Positions 6,428 to 11,781 of a DNA stretch of 11,781 bases are shown here, piece by piece. This stretch comes from Candidatus Methanoperedens sp. (GTDB lineage Archaea; Halobacteriota; Methanosarcinia; Methanosarcinales; Methanoperedenaceae), in assembly GCA_027460605.1 (NCBI GenBank), contig JAPZAN010000091.1, positions 1 through 11,781 on the forward strand. Reading direction: 5' to 3'. Position 1 is the first letter of the stretch. The number at the start of each line of letters is the position of its first letter. A model generated the notes under the pieces. The model ran no database searches. It saw only the letters and a program-made list of their open reading frames with translations, and was not told the origin of the DNA. Both the position numbers and the translations under genes were made by a program.

Positions 6428-6453
6428 ATCGTGTTTATTTGCGTTCATCTGCG
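6428..6453. repeat. Short-period repeat like those at 519-545
   Basis: ATTTGCG at 6437 and ATCTGCG at 6447 (period 10), preceded by a degenerate unit at 6428. The phrase GCGTTCATCTGCGG here parallels GCGTTCATCCGCGG at 533-546, and in both places a T-rich stretch and ACTGTG follow. Confidence 0.7.
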
Positions 6454-6503
6454 GCTCCAATTTTTGATACTGTGCACGTCAATTAAAATGAAAACAGTCA
6501 AAA

Positions 6504-6533
6504 CCTTATTTAACCACCAAAAAAACTTATTAC
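6504..6533 (+). promoter_or_regulatory. Likely archaeal promoter of the ACT-hom-taw2 operon
   Basis: Two TATA-like stretches precede the gene: CCTTATTTAA (6504-6513) and AACTTATTAC (6524-6533). The first predicts a transcript start near 6535. The second predicts one near 6555, almost on the ATG at 6556, giving a leaderless mRNA. No Shine-Dalgarno is seen before either possible start codon, which fits a leaderless or very short leader. Which box is used cannot be told. Confidence 0.4.
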
Positions 6534-6546
6534 TCACCTGTGCATA

Positions 6547-7068
6547 GTGAGAGCCATGATAATTTCGATGACCCTTGAACTCAAGGATATCCCGGGGCAG
6601 CTGGTTCTGGCGCTTGCGCCAATATCGGAACTCCACGGCAATATCATGAGCGTCGTGCACCAGCATTATGAGAAGACACCAAGAGGAACAATCCCGGTGC
6701 AGGTCACTTTCGAGATAGAACACACTGTTCTTAACAAACTCATCCAGCGGCTTGAGAAAAGCGGTGTCAGGGTAGCAAGGGTCGGGGAAGAGCGCCTGAG
6801 GTCCACGGTTTCTGTAATCTTAATAGGGCACATCGTTCATTCGGATATGGGAGACACCATCGACAGGATAGACTCAACAGGTTTTGCAGAAGTTGTGGAC
6901 ATGTCGCTCTCAATGCCAGCCATAGAAAAAACATCGTCCGCGTACCTCGTCATCAATGCAGTCGGCGAGAAGGAACTGGGCATGGCTTTAGACATCCTCA
7001 GGGATGTGGCAGATAAAAAAGACCTGCTTATGATAGAACCAATACTGTTGAACTCGGTGGGAACATGA
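6547..7068 (+). CDS. ACT-domain amino-acid-binding regulatory protein
   Basis: The 173-residue product has two ACT-like halves. The first (about 8-75, LELKDIPGQLVLALAPISELHGNI) has the typical ACT opening with a Pro-Gly at the start of the first helix. The second (about 86-170) repeats the beta-alpha fold. ACT domains bind amino acids and control enzymes of amino-acid metabolism. The next gene is a homoserine dehydrogenase without its own C-terminal ACT domain, and the two overlap by ATGA, so this protein very likely acts as its separate regulatory partner, perhaps sensing threonine or methionine; ligand not shown. GTG at 6547 or ATG at 6556 may be the start: the longer form adds MRA, and no ribosome-binding site decides between them. 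Similar pairs are known from methanogens. Confidence 0.85.
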   Translation: MRAMIISMTLELKDIPGQLVLALAPISELHGNIMSVVHQHYEKTPRGTIPVQVTFEIEHTVLNKLIQRLEKSGVRVARVGEERLRSTVSVILIGHIVHSDMGDTIDRIDSTGFAEVVDMSLSMPAIEKTSSAYLVINAVGEKELGMALDILRDVADKKDLLMIEPILLNSVGT

Positions 7069-8063
7069 AGACTATCAAGATATCGATTATCGGATTCGGC
7101 GCCGTGGGGCAGGGAGTCGCCCGTTCGCTCCTCTCAAAACAGGAATATCTTAAAAAACAGGGTTATGATATTCGTGTCGTGGGAATATCTGATTCAAAAG
7201 GCAGTGAAATAAACACTAAGGGAATAGACCTTGAAGATGCTTTGAATAGAAAGAAACAAAAAGGTACAGTCGCAATCGATACATCAGACGCACTTGAGCT
7301 AATCCGGAATGTCAAACATGATATTGTTGTGGAAGTTACTCCAACGAACATTGGAAACGGAGAACCCGGACTTGGCAACATACGCGCCGCGCTCCATGCG
7401 GGAAGACATGTGGTCACTTCAAATAAAGGACCGCTTGCATTGCGCTTTACCGAGTTAAAGGAGGCTGCCGAAGACAACGGCTTGCACCTGCGGTATGAGG
7501 CGACCGTTGGCGGTGCTGTCCCGATATTCAACCTTGTACATGAGGCACTGGCAGGAAATTCCATCATCGGGATTGAGGGCATACTTAACGGCACCTGCAA
7601 TTATATCCTGACAAGGATGGAAGAAGAGAGAATGCCGTATGAACTTGTATTAAAAGAGGCGCAGGAACTCGGGATAGCCGAAACCGACCCGACATATGAT
7701 GTGGAAGGTATCGATTCGGCGATTAAACTGGTCATCATAGCAAATTCGATATTCGGGCAGAATGCAACCTACGGCGATGTGGATGTTACGGGTATAACGA
7801 AAATCACGCCCGAAGCCCTTGAACTTGCAAACAAGAATAATTATGTGGTGAAACTCGTATGCGAGGTCCGCGAGAGCCGACTAACTGTCGCGCCGCGCCT
7901 TGTCCCGAAGCGCCATCCCCTTGCCGTAGGAGGCACGTTGAACGTGGCGTCGATACTGACCGACCTGGCAGGCAGGATAACCATCAGCGGGAAAGGGGCG
8001 GGTTCGATTGAGACAGCAAGTTCTATTCTCAGTGATATCCTGTATATCGCAAGAAATTCATGA
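7065..8063 (+). CDS. hom: Homoserine dehydrogenase
   Basis: Catalyses reduction of aspartate semialdehyde to homoserine with NAD(P)H, the branch point to threonine and methionine. The 332-residue protein starts with a Rossmann nucleotide site GFGAVGQGV (10-18), followed by SNKGPLA (119-125) containing the conserved catalytic-region lysine, GGAVPIFN (149-156), the family signature LNGTCNYILTRM (174-185) and the ELGIAETDPTYDVEGID stretch (201-217) with a nearby lysine 221 in the substrate site. The end GKGAGSIETASSILSDI is also typical. The length fits the short form without a C-terminal ACT domain. Start and stop overlap the neighbours by ATGA on both sides, so three genes are translated as one coupled unit. 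The cofactor preference is not determined. Confidence 0.95.
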   Translation: MKTIKISIIGFGAVGQGVARSLLSKQEYLKKQGYDIRVVGISDSKGSEINTKGIDLEDALNRKKQKGTVAIDTSDALELIRNVKHDIVVEVTPTNIGNGEPGLGNIRAALHAGRHVVTSNKGPLALRFTELKEAAEDNGLHLRYEATVGGAVPIFNLVHEALAGNSIIGIEGILNGTCNYILTRMEEERMPYELVLKEAQELGIAETDPTYDVEGIDSAIKLVIIANSIFGQNATYGDVDVTGITKITPEALELANKNNYVVKLVCEVRESRLTVAPRLVPKRHPLAVGGTLNVASILTDLAGRITISGKGAGSIETASSILSDILYIARNS

Positions 8064-9046
8064 AGGCGGTTCTCGTTAGTTTAGAGGATGCTGAAAACGT
8101 AAGGCAAAAACTGCTTTTAGAGGATGCGCTTGATAAAACAAGGAAGATTGTCAAAAAGGAAAGCTTTGTTGAGATCCCCATAAAGTTCGATATCAAAGGG
8201 TTTACACTGGTCGAGCAGGATGCTCCGAGGTTATACATCCCGAAAAAAACCCTCGGCGATATTCTTGACATTCCCGCTGGCGAAAGAAAACTTTTACCTT
8301 CGGGATGGCAGGTTCTCGGGGATATTGTCATAGTTACGCTCAAGGTAGAACTGGAACACAGGAAAGCAGAGATTGGAAAAGCATTATTGTCATTATATCC
8401 GGGATGCAGGACAGTGCTTCTTGACAAGGGAATTACGGGCAGGATGAGGCAGCCGGTCAGGGAAATAATCGCCGGGGAAAATACCGAAACCATACACAAG
8501 GAGAATGGCTGCCTTTTTAAGCTTGATGCCATGCGGATAATGTATTCCCAGGGGAACCTTGCTGAAAAAAAGCGAATGAGCAGGCTTGGAAAAGGTGAAG
8601 TTGTTGTCGATATGTTCGCAGGTATCGGGTATTTCTCAATACCCATGGCAGTACATTCAAAACCCGTGAAGATATTCGCAATAGAGATTAATCCTGAAGC
8701 ATTTGGTTATCTGAAGGAAAATATCAAGCTTAACAAAGTCGGGGACATAATCGAACCTGTAGCCGGGGACTGCTCGATAGTCACACCGCGCGGGATAGCT
8801 GACCGCGTTATCGTGGGTTATTTAGACGCACATCTTTATCTTGAGCAGGGCATTTGCGCCCTTGTGCCGGGCGGGATTATTCACTATCATGAGGCTGTGC
8901 CCGAGGCTGTTGAGCACCGCCCTGTTGAGAGGATAATCGAGGCTTCGGGGAAGCTCGGGAGGGATGTGGAGATAATCGGGATGCGGAGGATAAAGAAATA
9001 CTCACCCGGCGTGTGGCATGTGGTTGTGGATGCAAAGGTTTGTTAA
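8060..9046 (+). CDS. taw2: Taw2: tRNA-Phe wybutosine aminocarboxypropyl transferase
   Basis: Taw2 (archaeal TYW2) moves the 3-amino-3-carboxypropyl group of S-adenosylmethionine onto the 4-demethylwyosine made from G37 of tRNA-Phe. The 328-residue protein has an N-terminal region, the linker with HKENGCLFKLDAMRIMYSQGN (146-166), a class I SAM fold with VVDMFAGIGYFSIP (182-195), acidic loop AIEINPEA (207-214) and ENIKLNKV (220-227). Two features favour Taw2 over the related m1G37 methyltransferase Trm5: GYLDAHLYL (253-261) where Trm5 has its N-L-P-type catalytic motif, and GGIIHYHEAV (271-280). It is third in the ATGA-coupled operon after homoserine dehydrogenase. Its probable substrate tRNA gene lies 49 bases downstream on the other strand. 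Mistaken Trm5 identity is the main alternative. Confidence 0.87.
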   Translation: MKAVLVSLEDAENVRQKLLLEDALDKTRKIVKKESFVEIPIKFDIKGFTLVEQDAPRLYIPKKTLGDILDIPAGERKLLPSGWQVLGDIVIVTLKVELEHRKAEIGKALLSLYPGCRTVLLDKGITGRMRQPVREIIAGENTETIHKENGCLFKLDAMRIMYSQGNLAEKKRMSRLGKGEVVVDMFAGIGYFSIPMAVHSKPVKIFAIEINPEAFGYLKENIKLNKVGDIIEPVAGDCSIVTPRGIADRVIVGYLDAHLYLEQGICALVPGGIIHYHEAVPEAVEHRPVERIIEASGKLGRDVEIIGMRRIKKYSPGVWHVVVDAKVC

Positions 9047-9049
9047 TAT

Positions 9050-9066
9050 TTTAAGCTGCTCTTAAA
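9050..9066 (+). terminator. Small hairpin after taw2
   Basis: TTTAAG (9050-9055) and CTTAAA (9061-9066) pair around a 5-base loop just after the taw2 stop. With no strong T-run behind it, this is only a weak candidate for a transcript end between the converging taw2 and tRNA genes. Confidence 0.25.
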
Positions 9067-9095
9067 TTCCAAAGACATTTAGAATAGTTAAGGCA

Positions 9096-9169
9096 TGCCC
9101 AGACCCGGACTTGAACCGGGGACATCTGCGTCTTCAGCGCAGCGCTCTCCCAGGCTGAGCTATCTGGGC
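9096..9169 (-). tRNA. tRNA-Phe (GAA)
   Basis: On the minus strand the 74-base sequence folds into a full cloverleaf: acceptor GCCCAGA/TCTGGGC (7 pairs), D stem GCTC/GAGC, anticodon stem CTGCG/CGCAG around the loop CTGAAGA, variable loop ATGTC, T stem CCCGG/CCGGG around TTCAAGT, and discriminator A. The anticodon is GAA, so it reads Phe codons. Position 37 is G, the base that becomes wybutosine. CCA is not encoded and no intron is present in the anticodon loop. It converges with taw2. Confidence 0.97.
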
Positions 9170-9198
9170 ATACAGGGAGCTAATAATTGCTGACCTCG

Positions 9199-9206
9199 TA
9201 TATCTA
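9199..9206 (-). promoter_or_regulatory. TATA box of the tRNA-Phe gene
   Basis: On the minus strand TAGATATA lies 30-37 bases upstream of the mature tRNA 5' end. With the usual archaeal spacing, transcription would start a few bases before the tRNA, as is typical for such genes. Confidence 0.55.
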
Positions 9207-9268
9207 TCCTTCGGAAATTGCATAGGAACCGGATTGAATCTCAGGTGAGTGGAAGTCATCCCCAAGAC

Positions 9269-9277
9269 TTAATATAA
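9269..9277 (+). promoter_or_regulatory. TATA box of the membrane protein-moxR-DUF58 operon
   Basis: TTAATATAA predicts a transcript start near 9299. AAGGTGG (9299-9305) then stands just ahead of ATG 9310. Promoter, ribosome-binding site and start codon line up, which supports 9310 as the real start of the frameshifted gene that follows. Confidence 0.5.
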
Positions 9278-9309
9278 TTCATGCCAATAAAGCCAGAGAA
9301 GGTGGCTGA

Positions 9310-9465
9310 ATGAACGAATTCCTGGACAAGCTTTCAAAAATCAGGTCAGGGTTTTTTACACGCATGAGGTTTCTTTTCCTTCTGGATTTAATCTCAAATC
9401 TTCGTTCTATTTGCCAATTCCAGTCAAATTCGTTCCACCTGTCCTGGCTTTCATTATCGCAATAA
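9310..9465 (+). pseudogene. Start of a frameshifted membrane-protein gene (5' part)
   Basis: ATG 9310 has a good ribosome-binding site (GGTGG, 9301-9305) and opens MNEFLDKLSKIRSGFFTRM, but this frame stops at TAA 9463-9465. The long frame that continues the gene (to 10130) is in the -1 phase, is open from 9291, and has no ATG or GTG start anywhere near. The simplest reading is one gene starting at 9310 with a single-base error or mutation before about 9390. T-rich runs at 9351-9356 and around 9368-9380 are the likely places, since both phases there give similar Phe/Ser/Leu-rich text. Confidence 0.55.
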
Positions 9466-10130
9466 TAAGTGCCTTATTGCTGCATAAAAAAGACAGTAAA
9501 ATCAATGTCAACCTGTTAATAGAAAATAAGTATCATGAATTAAAAGAGAGACTCAGGACAGCGTATGATAACAGGGATGAAACAAATGTAATAGTTGATT
9601 CATTAAAAGACAGTGTTTCTGATGCGCTCACAAATGTTTCATCGTCCCATCTTTTGTCTGCTGGCAAGACGGTCTTAAAAATACTAATAACGATAGTATT
9701 TATTTCAGGGGTTACTGTGGTTTCATTAGACCCCGGGAAATATAGCATACCGCCGGAAGTCATTACCAATATCTCAAGCACCATAACCGGTACTACCGGA
9801 GCGATTACGAATGAAACCATGCAGGTCGTGGGGCGCCCGGAAGATGCCGGGAAGGTGGGGACGACCGGCGGAGGGGACATCTACGGAAAACCCAAAATTG
9901 CTTCTATCGAAGGAAAGAATATCGACCTCACTATTTACCAGGGCACGGGAACTGGTTTCTCTATAAAGGAAGCAAGCCAGCAACAAAACCAGTTTATCAA
10001 GTCGGCGGCATTTCCCGTGGATGTTCTTGGCTCGAATGTTTCCGATGGAGGATACAGTCTCCTCATGAAAAAAACTGAGACCGAAAAGAGATTAATCGAG
10101 GATTATGCAGTTAACGTTAGTAAGATTTGA
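9411..10130 (+). CDS. Uncharacterised two-TM membrane protein next to moxR
   Basis: I do not recognise a named family. The frame from TTG 9411 encodes 239 residues: a hydrophobic segment at about 8-24 (VPPVLAFIIAIISALLLH), a charged stretch of about 60 residues likely helical (30-85), a second hydrophobic segment at about 87-105 (TVLKILITIVFISGVTVV), then a soluble domain with GRPEDAGKVG, DIYGKPKIASIEGKNIDLTI and GTGTGFSIKE. TTG has no ribosome-binding site, so the true start is probably ATG 9310 in another phase (see the 5' part). The charged linker followed by an extracytoplasmic domain suggests a membrane-anchored partner of the MoxR/DUF58 proteins downstream. The stop is 12 bases before moxR, indicating one operon. 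Function not known. Confidence 0.75.
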   Translation: MPIPVKFVPPVLAFIIAIISALLLHKKDSKINVNLLIENKYHELKERLRTAYDNRDETNVIVDSLKDSVSDALTNVSSSHLLSAGKTVLKILITIVFISGVTVVSLDPGKYSIPPEVITNISSTITGTTGAITNETMQVVGRPEDAGKVGTTGGGDIYGKPKIASIEGKNIDLTIYQGTGTGFSIKEASQQQNQFIKSAAFPVDVLGSNVSDGGYSLLMKKTETEKRLIEDYAVNVSKI

Positions 10131-10142
10131 AAGAGGTAAAAC

Positions 10143-11090
10143 ATGAGTGATGATACATACAAAAGCTCAAAAGGCGTTTTCAAGGAACTTCTGGATGAGA
10201 TAGGGAAGGTAATCGTAGGGCAGCATGAAGCGATTGAACATATACTGATAGCGATTCTATGCAACAGCCATGCGCTTGTTGAGAGTAACCCGGGGCTTGC
10301 AAAAACCCTTACCATAAGCACCATATCAAAAGCGCTTGACCTGAAATTCAGCAGGATACAATGCACGCCCGACCTTATGCCTTCGGACATCACAGGCACA
10401 ACCATCATAGAGGATGTGGGCGGAAAGAAACAGTACCGTTTTGAAGCCGGGCCTGTTTTTGCAAATATCGTGCTCGCAGATGAGATTAACAGGGCGTCGC
10501 CCAAGACGCAGAGTGCGCTCCTTGAGGCAATGCAGGAAAAACAGGTAACAATCGGCAATAAAACATATCCCCTTGACAAGCCGTTTTTTATCCTTGCAAC
10601 CCAGAACCCTATTGAAATGGAGGGCACGTATCCATTGCCTGAGGCGCAGCTTGACAGGTTCTTGCTTAAGATTTTAATGGATTATCCCACGGTGGAGGAT
10701 GAGAACGAGATTGTCAACAGGTACACGAAAAATATCACTCCATCGGTAAAACAGGTGGTTTCGAAGAGCGAGGTGCTCGAACTCCAGAAGCTTACGCGCG
10801 ATGTTCCGATAGCAGAGGACATTAAGAAAAGAGCCATCAAAATCGTGTTCGCAACGCGGGCTAAAAGTGAGCATATCGAATACGGAGCCTCGCCGCGAGC
10901 TTCCATCGGCATTATCCTTGCGGCGAAGGCAAGGGCGCTCATGAGGGGCAGGAATTATGTGAGTACGGAAGATATTGATACAATGGCATATCCTGTGCTG
11001 CGTCACCGTGTTATCCTCACCTTCGAGTCGGAGCGTAAGGGCATGACAACAGACCAGGTGATTTCGGATATCCTGAAAAACGTGAAATAA
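10143..11090 (+). CDS. MoxR-family AAA+ ATPase
   Basis: MoxR ATPases act as chaperone-like helpers, usually with a DUF58/VWA partner encoded next door, in metalloenzyme assembly, cell-surface or stress functions. The 315-residue protein shows GKVIVGQHEAIEHILIAIL (21-39), Walker A SNPGLAKT (48-55), Walker B VLADE (110-114) with INRASPKTQSALLEAMQE after it, sensor 1 ATQNPIEMEGTYPLPEAQLDR (152-172) and a C-terminal lid. All are typical of MoxR. The first Walker A glycine is Ser here (SNPGLAKT instead of GVPGLAKT); the catalytic lysine and threonine remain. GAGG at 10133-10136 stands before ATG 10143. A membrane protein lies upstream and DUF58 downstream, the classic arrangement. The substrate of this machine is unknown. 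A shorter membership in the CbbX/NorQ side of the family is unlikely. Confidence 0.93.
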   Translation: MSDDTYKSSKGVFKELLDEIGKVIVGQHEAIEHILIAILCNSHALVESNPGLAKTLTISTISKALDLKFSRIQCTPDLMPSDITGTTIIEDVGGKKQYRFEAGPVFANIVLADEINRASPKTQSALLEAMQEKQVTIGNKTYPLDKPFFILATQNPIEMEGTYPLPEAQLDRFLLKILMDYPTVEDENEIVNRYTKNITPSVKQVVSKSEVLELQKLTRDVPIAEDIKKRAIKIVFATRAKSEHIEYGASPRASIGIILAAKARALMRGRNYVSTEDIDTMAYPVLRHRVILTFESERKGMTTDQVISDILKNVK

Positions 11091-11243
11091 ATGAAAACCG
11101 TTGCGCCGCTTTACTTCGCAGATACGTATCAATGTTTGCGCCTCTTGAGGACGCAAACAGGTATGCGAAGCATACCTGAACACCACGTAAACTGGGGTAT
11201 CGGTTTACGTGGACACCGCATAAAGCGAGGTGTCGCTTTATGA
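11091..11243 (+). CDS. Small 50-codon ORF bridging moxR and DUF58
   Basis: ATG 11091 follows the moxR stop with no gap (TAAATG) and the TGA at 11241-11243 overlaps the DUF58 start (ATGA). The 50-residue product begins MKTVAPLYFADTYQCLRLLR, continues with TQTGMRSIPEHHVNWGIGLR, ends GHRIKRGVAL, and resembles nothing I know. The DNA from 11121 on is almost entirely made of perfect hairpin stems, so the amino-acid sequence may simply follow from the RNA folding. No ribosome-binding site precedes it; it would depend on ribosomes finishing moxR. It could be a coupling or leader frame for DUF58, or an inserted palindromic element that happens to be open. Many MoxR-DUF58 pairs have little or no spacer, so its presence is notable. 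Confidence 0.4.
   Translation: MKTVAPLYFADTYQCLRLLRTQTGMRSIPEHHVNWGIGLRGHRIKRGVAL
11121..11241 (+). promoter_or_regulatory. Run of perfect hairpins leading into the DUF58 start
   Basis: In order: palindrome GATACGTATC (11121-11130); stem TGTTTGCG/CGCAAACA (11133-11140 with 11152-11159) enclosing CCTC/GAGG; AGGTATGC/GCATACCT with loop GAA (11159-11177); CCACGTAAAC/GTTTACGTGG with a 10-base loop (11183-11212); ATAAAGCG/CGCTTTAT with loop AGGTGT (11220-11241). The last loop carries the DUF58 ribosome-binding site and its 3' arm contains the first two bases of the start codon. GACACC (11212-11217) can pair instead with GGTGTC (11229-11234), masking that site, so two exclusive folds exist. Confidence 0.6.
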
Positions 11244-11781
11244 TCGATACCTCATTCTTCAAGGAGCTTGACCGCTTCACTTTCATGGTACGCAAACGCG
11301 TATCCACCGCGTACAGCGGGAGCCGCCGTTCGATTTTAAAAGGCAGGGGCATGGAGCCTGTGAGCTACCGCGAATACACGCAGGGAGAGGAATTTGAAGA
11401 AGAAAAAAGCCTGACGACCCATATACTTCTCGATACCAGCAAGAGCATGGACTTTCGTGATAAATTCGATTATGCAGCGATGCTTGCGCTTGGTTTTGCA
11501 TATCTTGTGACCAAGGATAATGAGAAGTTCGGAGTATCCACCTTCGGCGAAGAGATGAATATCACAAAACCAAAGAGAGGAAGGAGGTATCTCTCCCAGA
11601 CAATCAACCTCCTGAATAGCACGGCGCTCTTGGGGAAAACCAGATTTGATTATTGCATGGAAAAATACGCCAGCATTATAAAATCAAGGTCGCTTGTTAT
11701 TATTATTTCTGATTTCATGACTGAAACAGATGCTATCAAAAATGCAATATTCAGGCTCGGCGATAATGAACTTGTATTGGT
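11240..11781 (+). CDS. DUF58 protein (VWA-like), partial, apparently with an internal deletion
   Basis: The ATG at 11240 opens MIDTSFFKELDRFTFMVRKR, the usual DUF58 opening, then VSTAYSGSRRSILKGRGMEP. The frame stays open for 180 codons to the window edge. DUF58 proteins are partners of MoxR ATPases and carry a VWA-type fold; the metal-site-like DTSKSM is at 65-70. In the family the segment after 'YREYtpGDD' normally reads R.IDW...ART..L....FEEE. Here REYTQGEEFEEEKSL (44-58) jumps directly from the first block to FEEEK, so about 20 residues, including the IDW...ART signature, are missing without a frame change. AGGTG (11228-11232) is the ribosome-binding site. The C-terminal half is outside the window. 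Family identity is secure; function after the loss is doubtful. Confidence 0.88.
   Translation, partial: MIDTSFFKELDRFTFMVRKRVSTAYSGSRRSILKGRGMEPVSYREYTQGEEFEEEKSLTTHILLDTSKSMDFRDKFDYAAMLALGFAYLVTKDNEKFGVSTFGEEMNITKPKRGRRYLSQTINLLNSTALLGKTRFDYCMEKYASIIKSRSLVIIISDFMTETDAIKNAIFRLGDNELVL

Larger units (their letters stand above)
6243..6546. other. AT-rich gene-free boundary after hsdR
   Basis: No gene was found here. It holds TTTGATACTGT twice (6278-6288 and 6463-6473), a T-run at 6392-6397 that could end the hsdR transcript, a repeat copy related to the left filler at 6428-6453, and TATA-like boxes serving the ACT-domain gene. It marks the junction between the restriction island and housekeeping genes. 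Confidence 0.6.

Noticed and set aside
6278..6473. TTTGATACTGT repeated at 6278 and 6463 as ends of a small mobile element
   Set aside because: The match is only 11 bp, in AT-rich DNA, with no internal gene or inverted ends; it was noted but is not enough for a call.
8060..9046. Trm5 (tRNA m1G37 methyltransferase) as the identity of the third operon gene
   Set aside because: The fold is shared, but the Trm5 catalytic N-L-P-type motif is replaced by GYLDAH and the protein has the GGIIHYHE block typical of Taw2/TYW2.

Overview
The window looks archaeal, most likely from a methanogen or a relative such as the Methanosarcinales/Methanoperedens group. The signs are an archaeal-type wybutosine enzyme (Taw2), a tRNA gene without encoded CCA, TATA-like boxes about 25-35 bases ahead of starts, a lone ACT-domain protein coupled to a short homoserine dehydrogenase, and ATGA-overlapping operons. 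The lineage is an inference from gene content; no marker here settles the species.

Left part (1-682): mobile and degraded DNA. The N-terminus of a transposase runs off the left edge on the minus strand. It abuts the 3' end of a DUF1016/YhcG-type nuclease gene that the insertion seems to have cut. About 350 bases without a credible gene follow, filled with short tandem repeats of 8-10 bp period, two sets arranged as long imperfect hairpins. A ~45-bp direct repeat (227-272 and 643-683) brackets this filler.

Defence island (683-6242): a type I restriction-modification cluster, hsdS - (fragment of a second hsdR start) - fic - hsdR. hsdM is not in the window. hsdR is broken by a one-base frameshift at about 4693 that separates the nuclease and first helicase half from the second helicase half. 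fic has a C-terminal wHTH and four exact-period 11-bp repeats at its 3' end. A repeat of the same type as in the left filler lies just right of the island, at 6428-6453.

Housekeeping part (6547-9169): a tightly overlapping three-gene operon: ACT-domain protein, homoserine dehydrogenase and Taw2, the wybutosine aminocarboxypropyl transferase. Taw2 converges on a tRNA-Phe(GAA) gene, the RNA it is expected to modify.

Right part (9269-11781): a second operon with a frameshifted two-TM membrane protein, a MoxR-type AAA ATPase, a 50-codon reading frame full of perfect hairpins, and a DUF58 protein running off the right edge. The hairpins end exactly on the DUF58 ribosome-binding site and start codon. 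The DUF58 protein appears to lack the family's signature segment. The strongest candidates for something new are this hairpin-rich moxR-DUF58 junction, the scar of a second hsdR at the hsdS-fic junction, and the repeat-bracketed restriction island.
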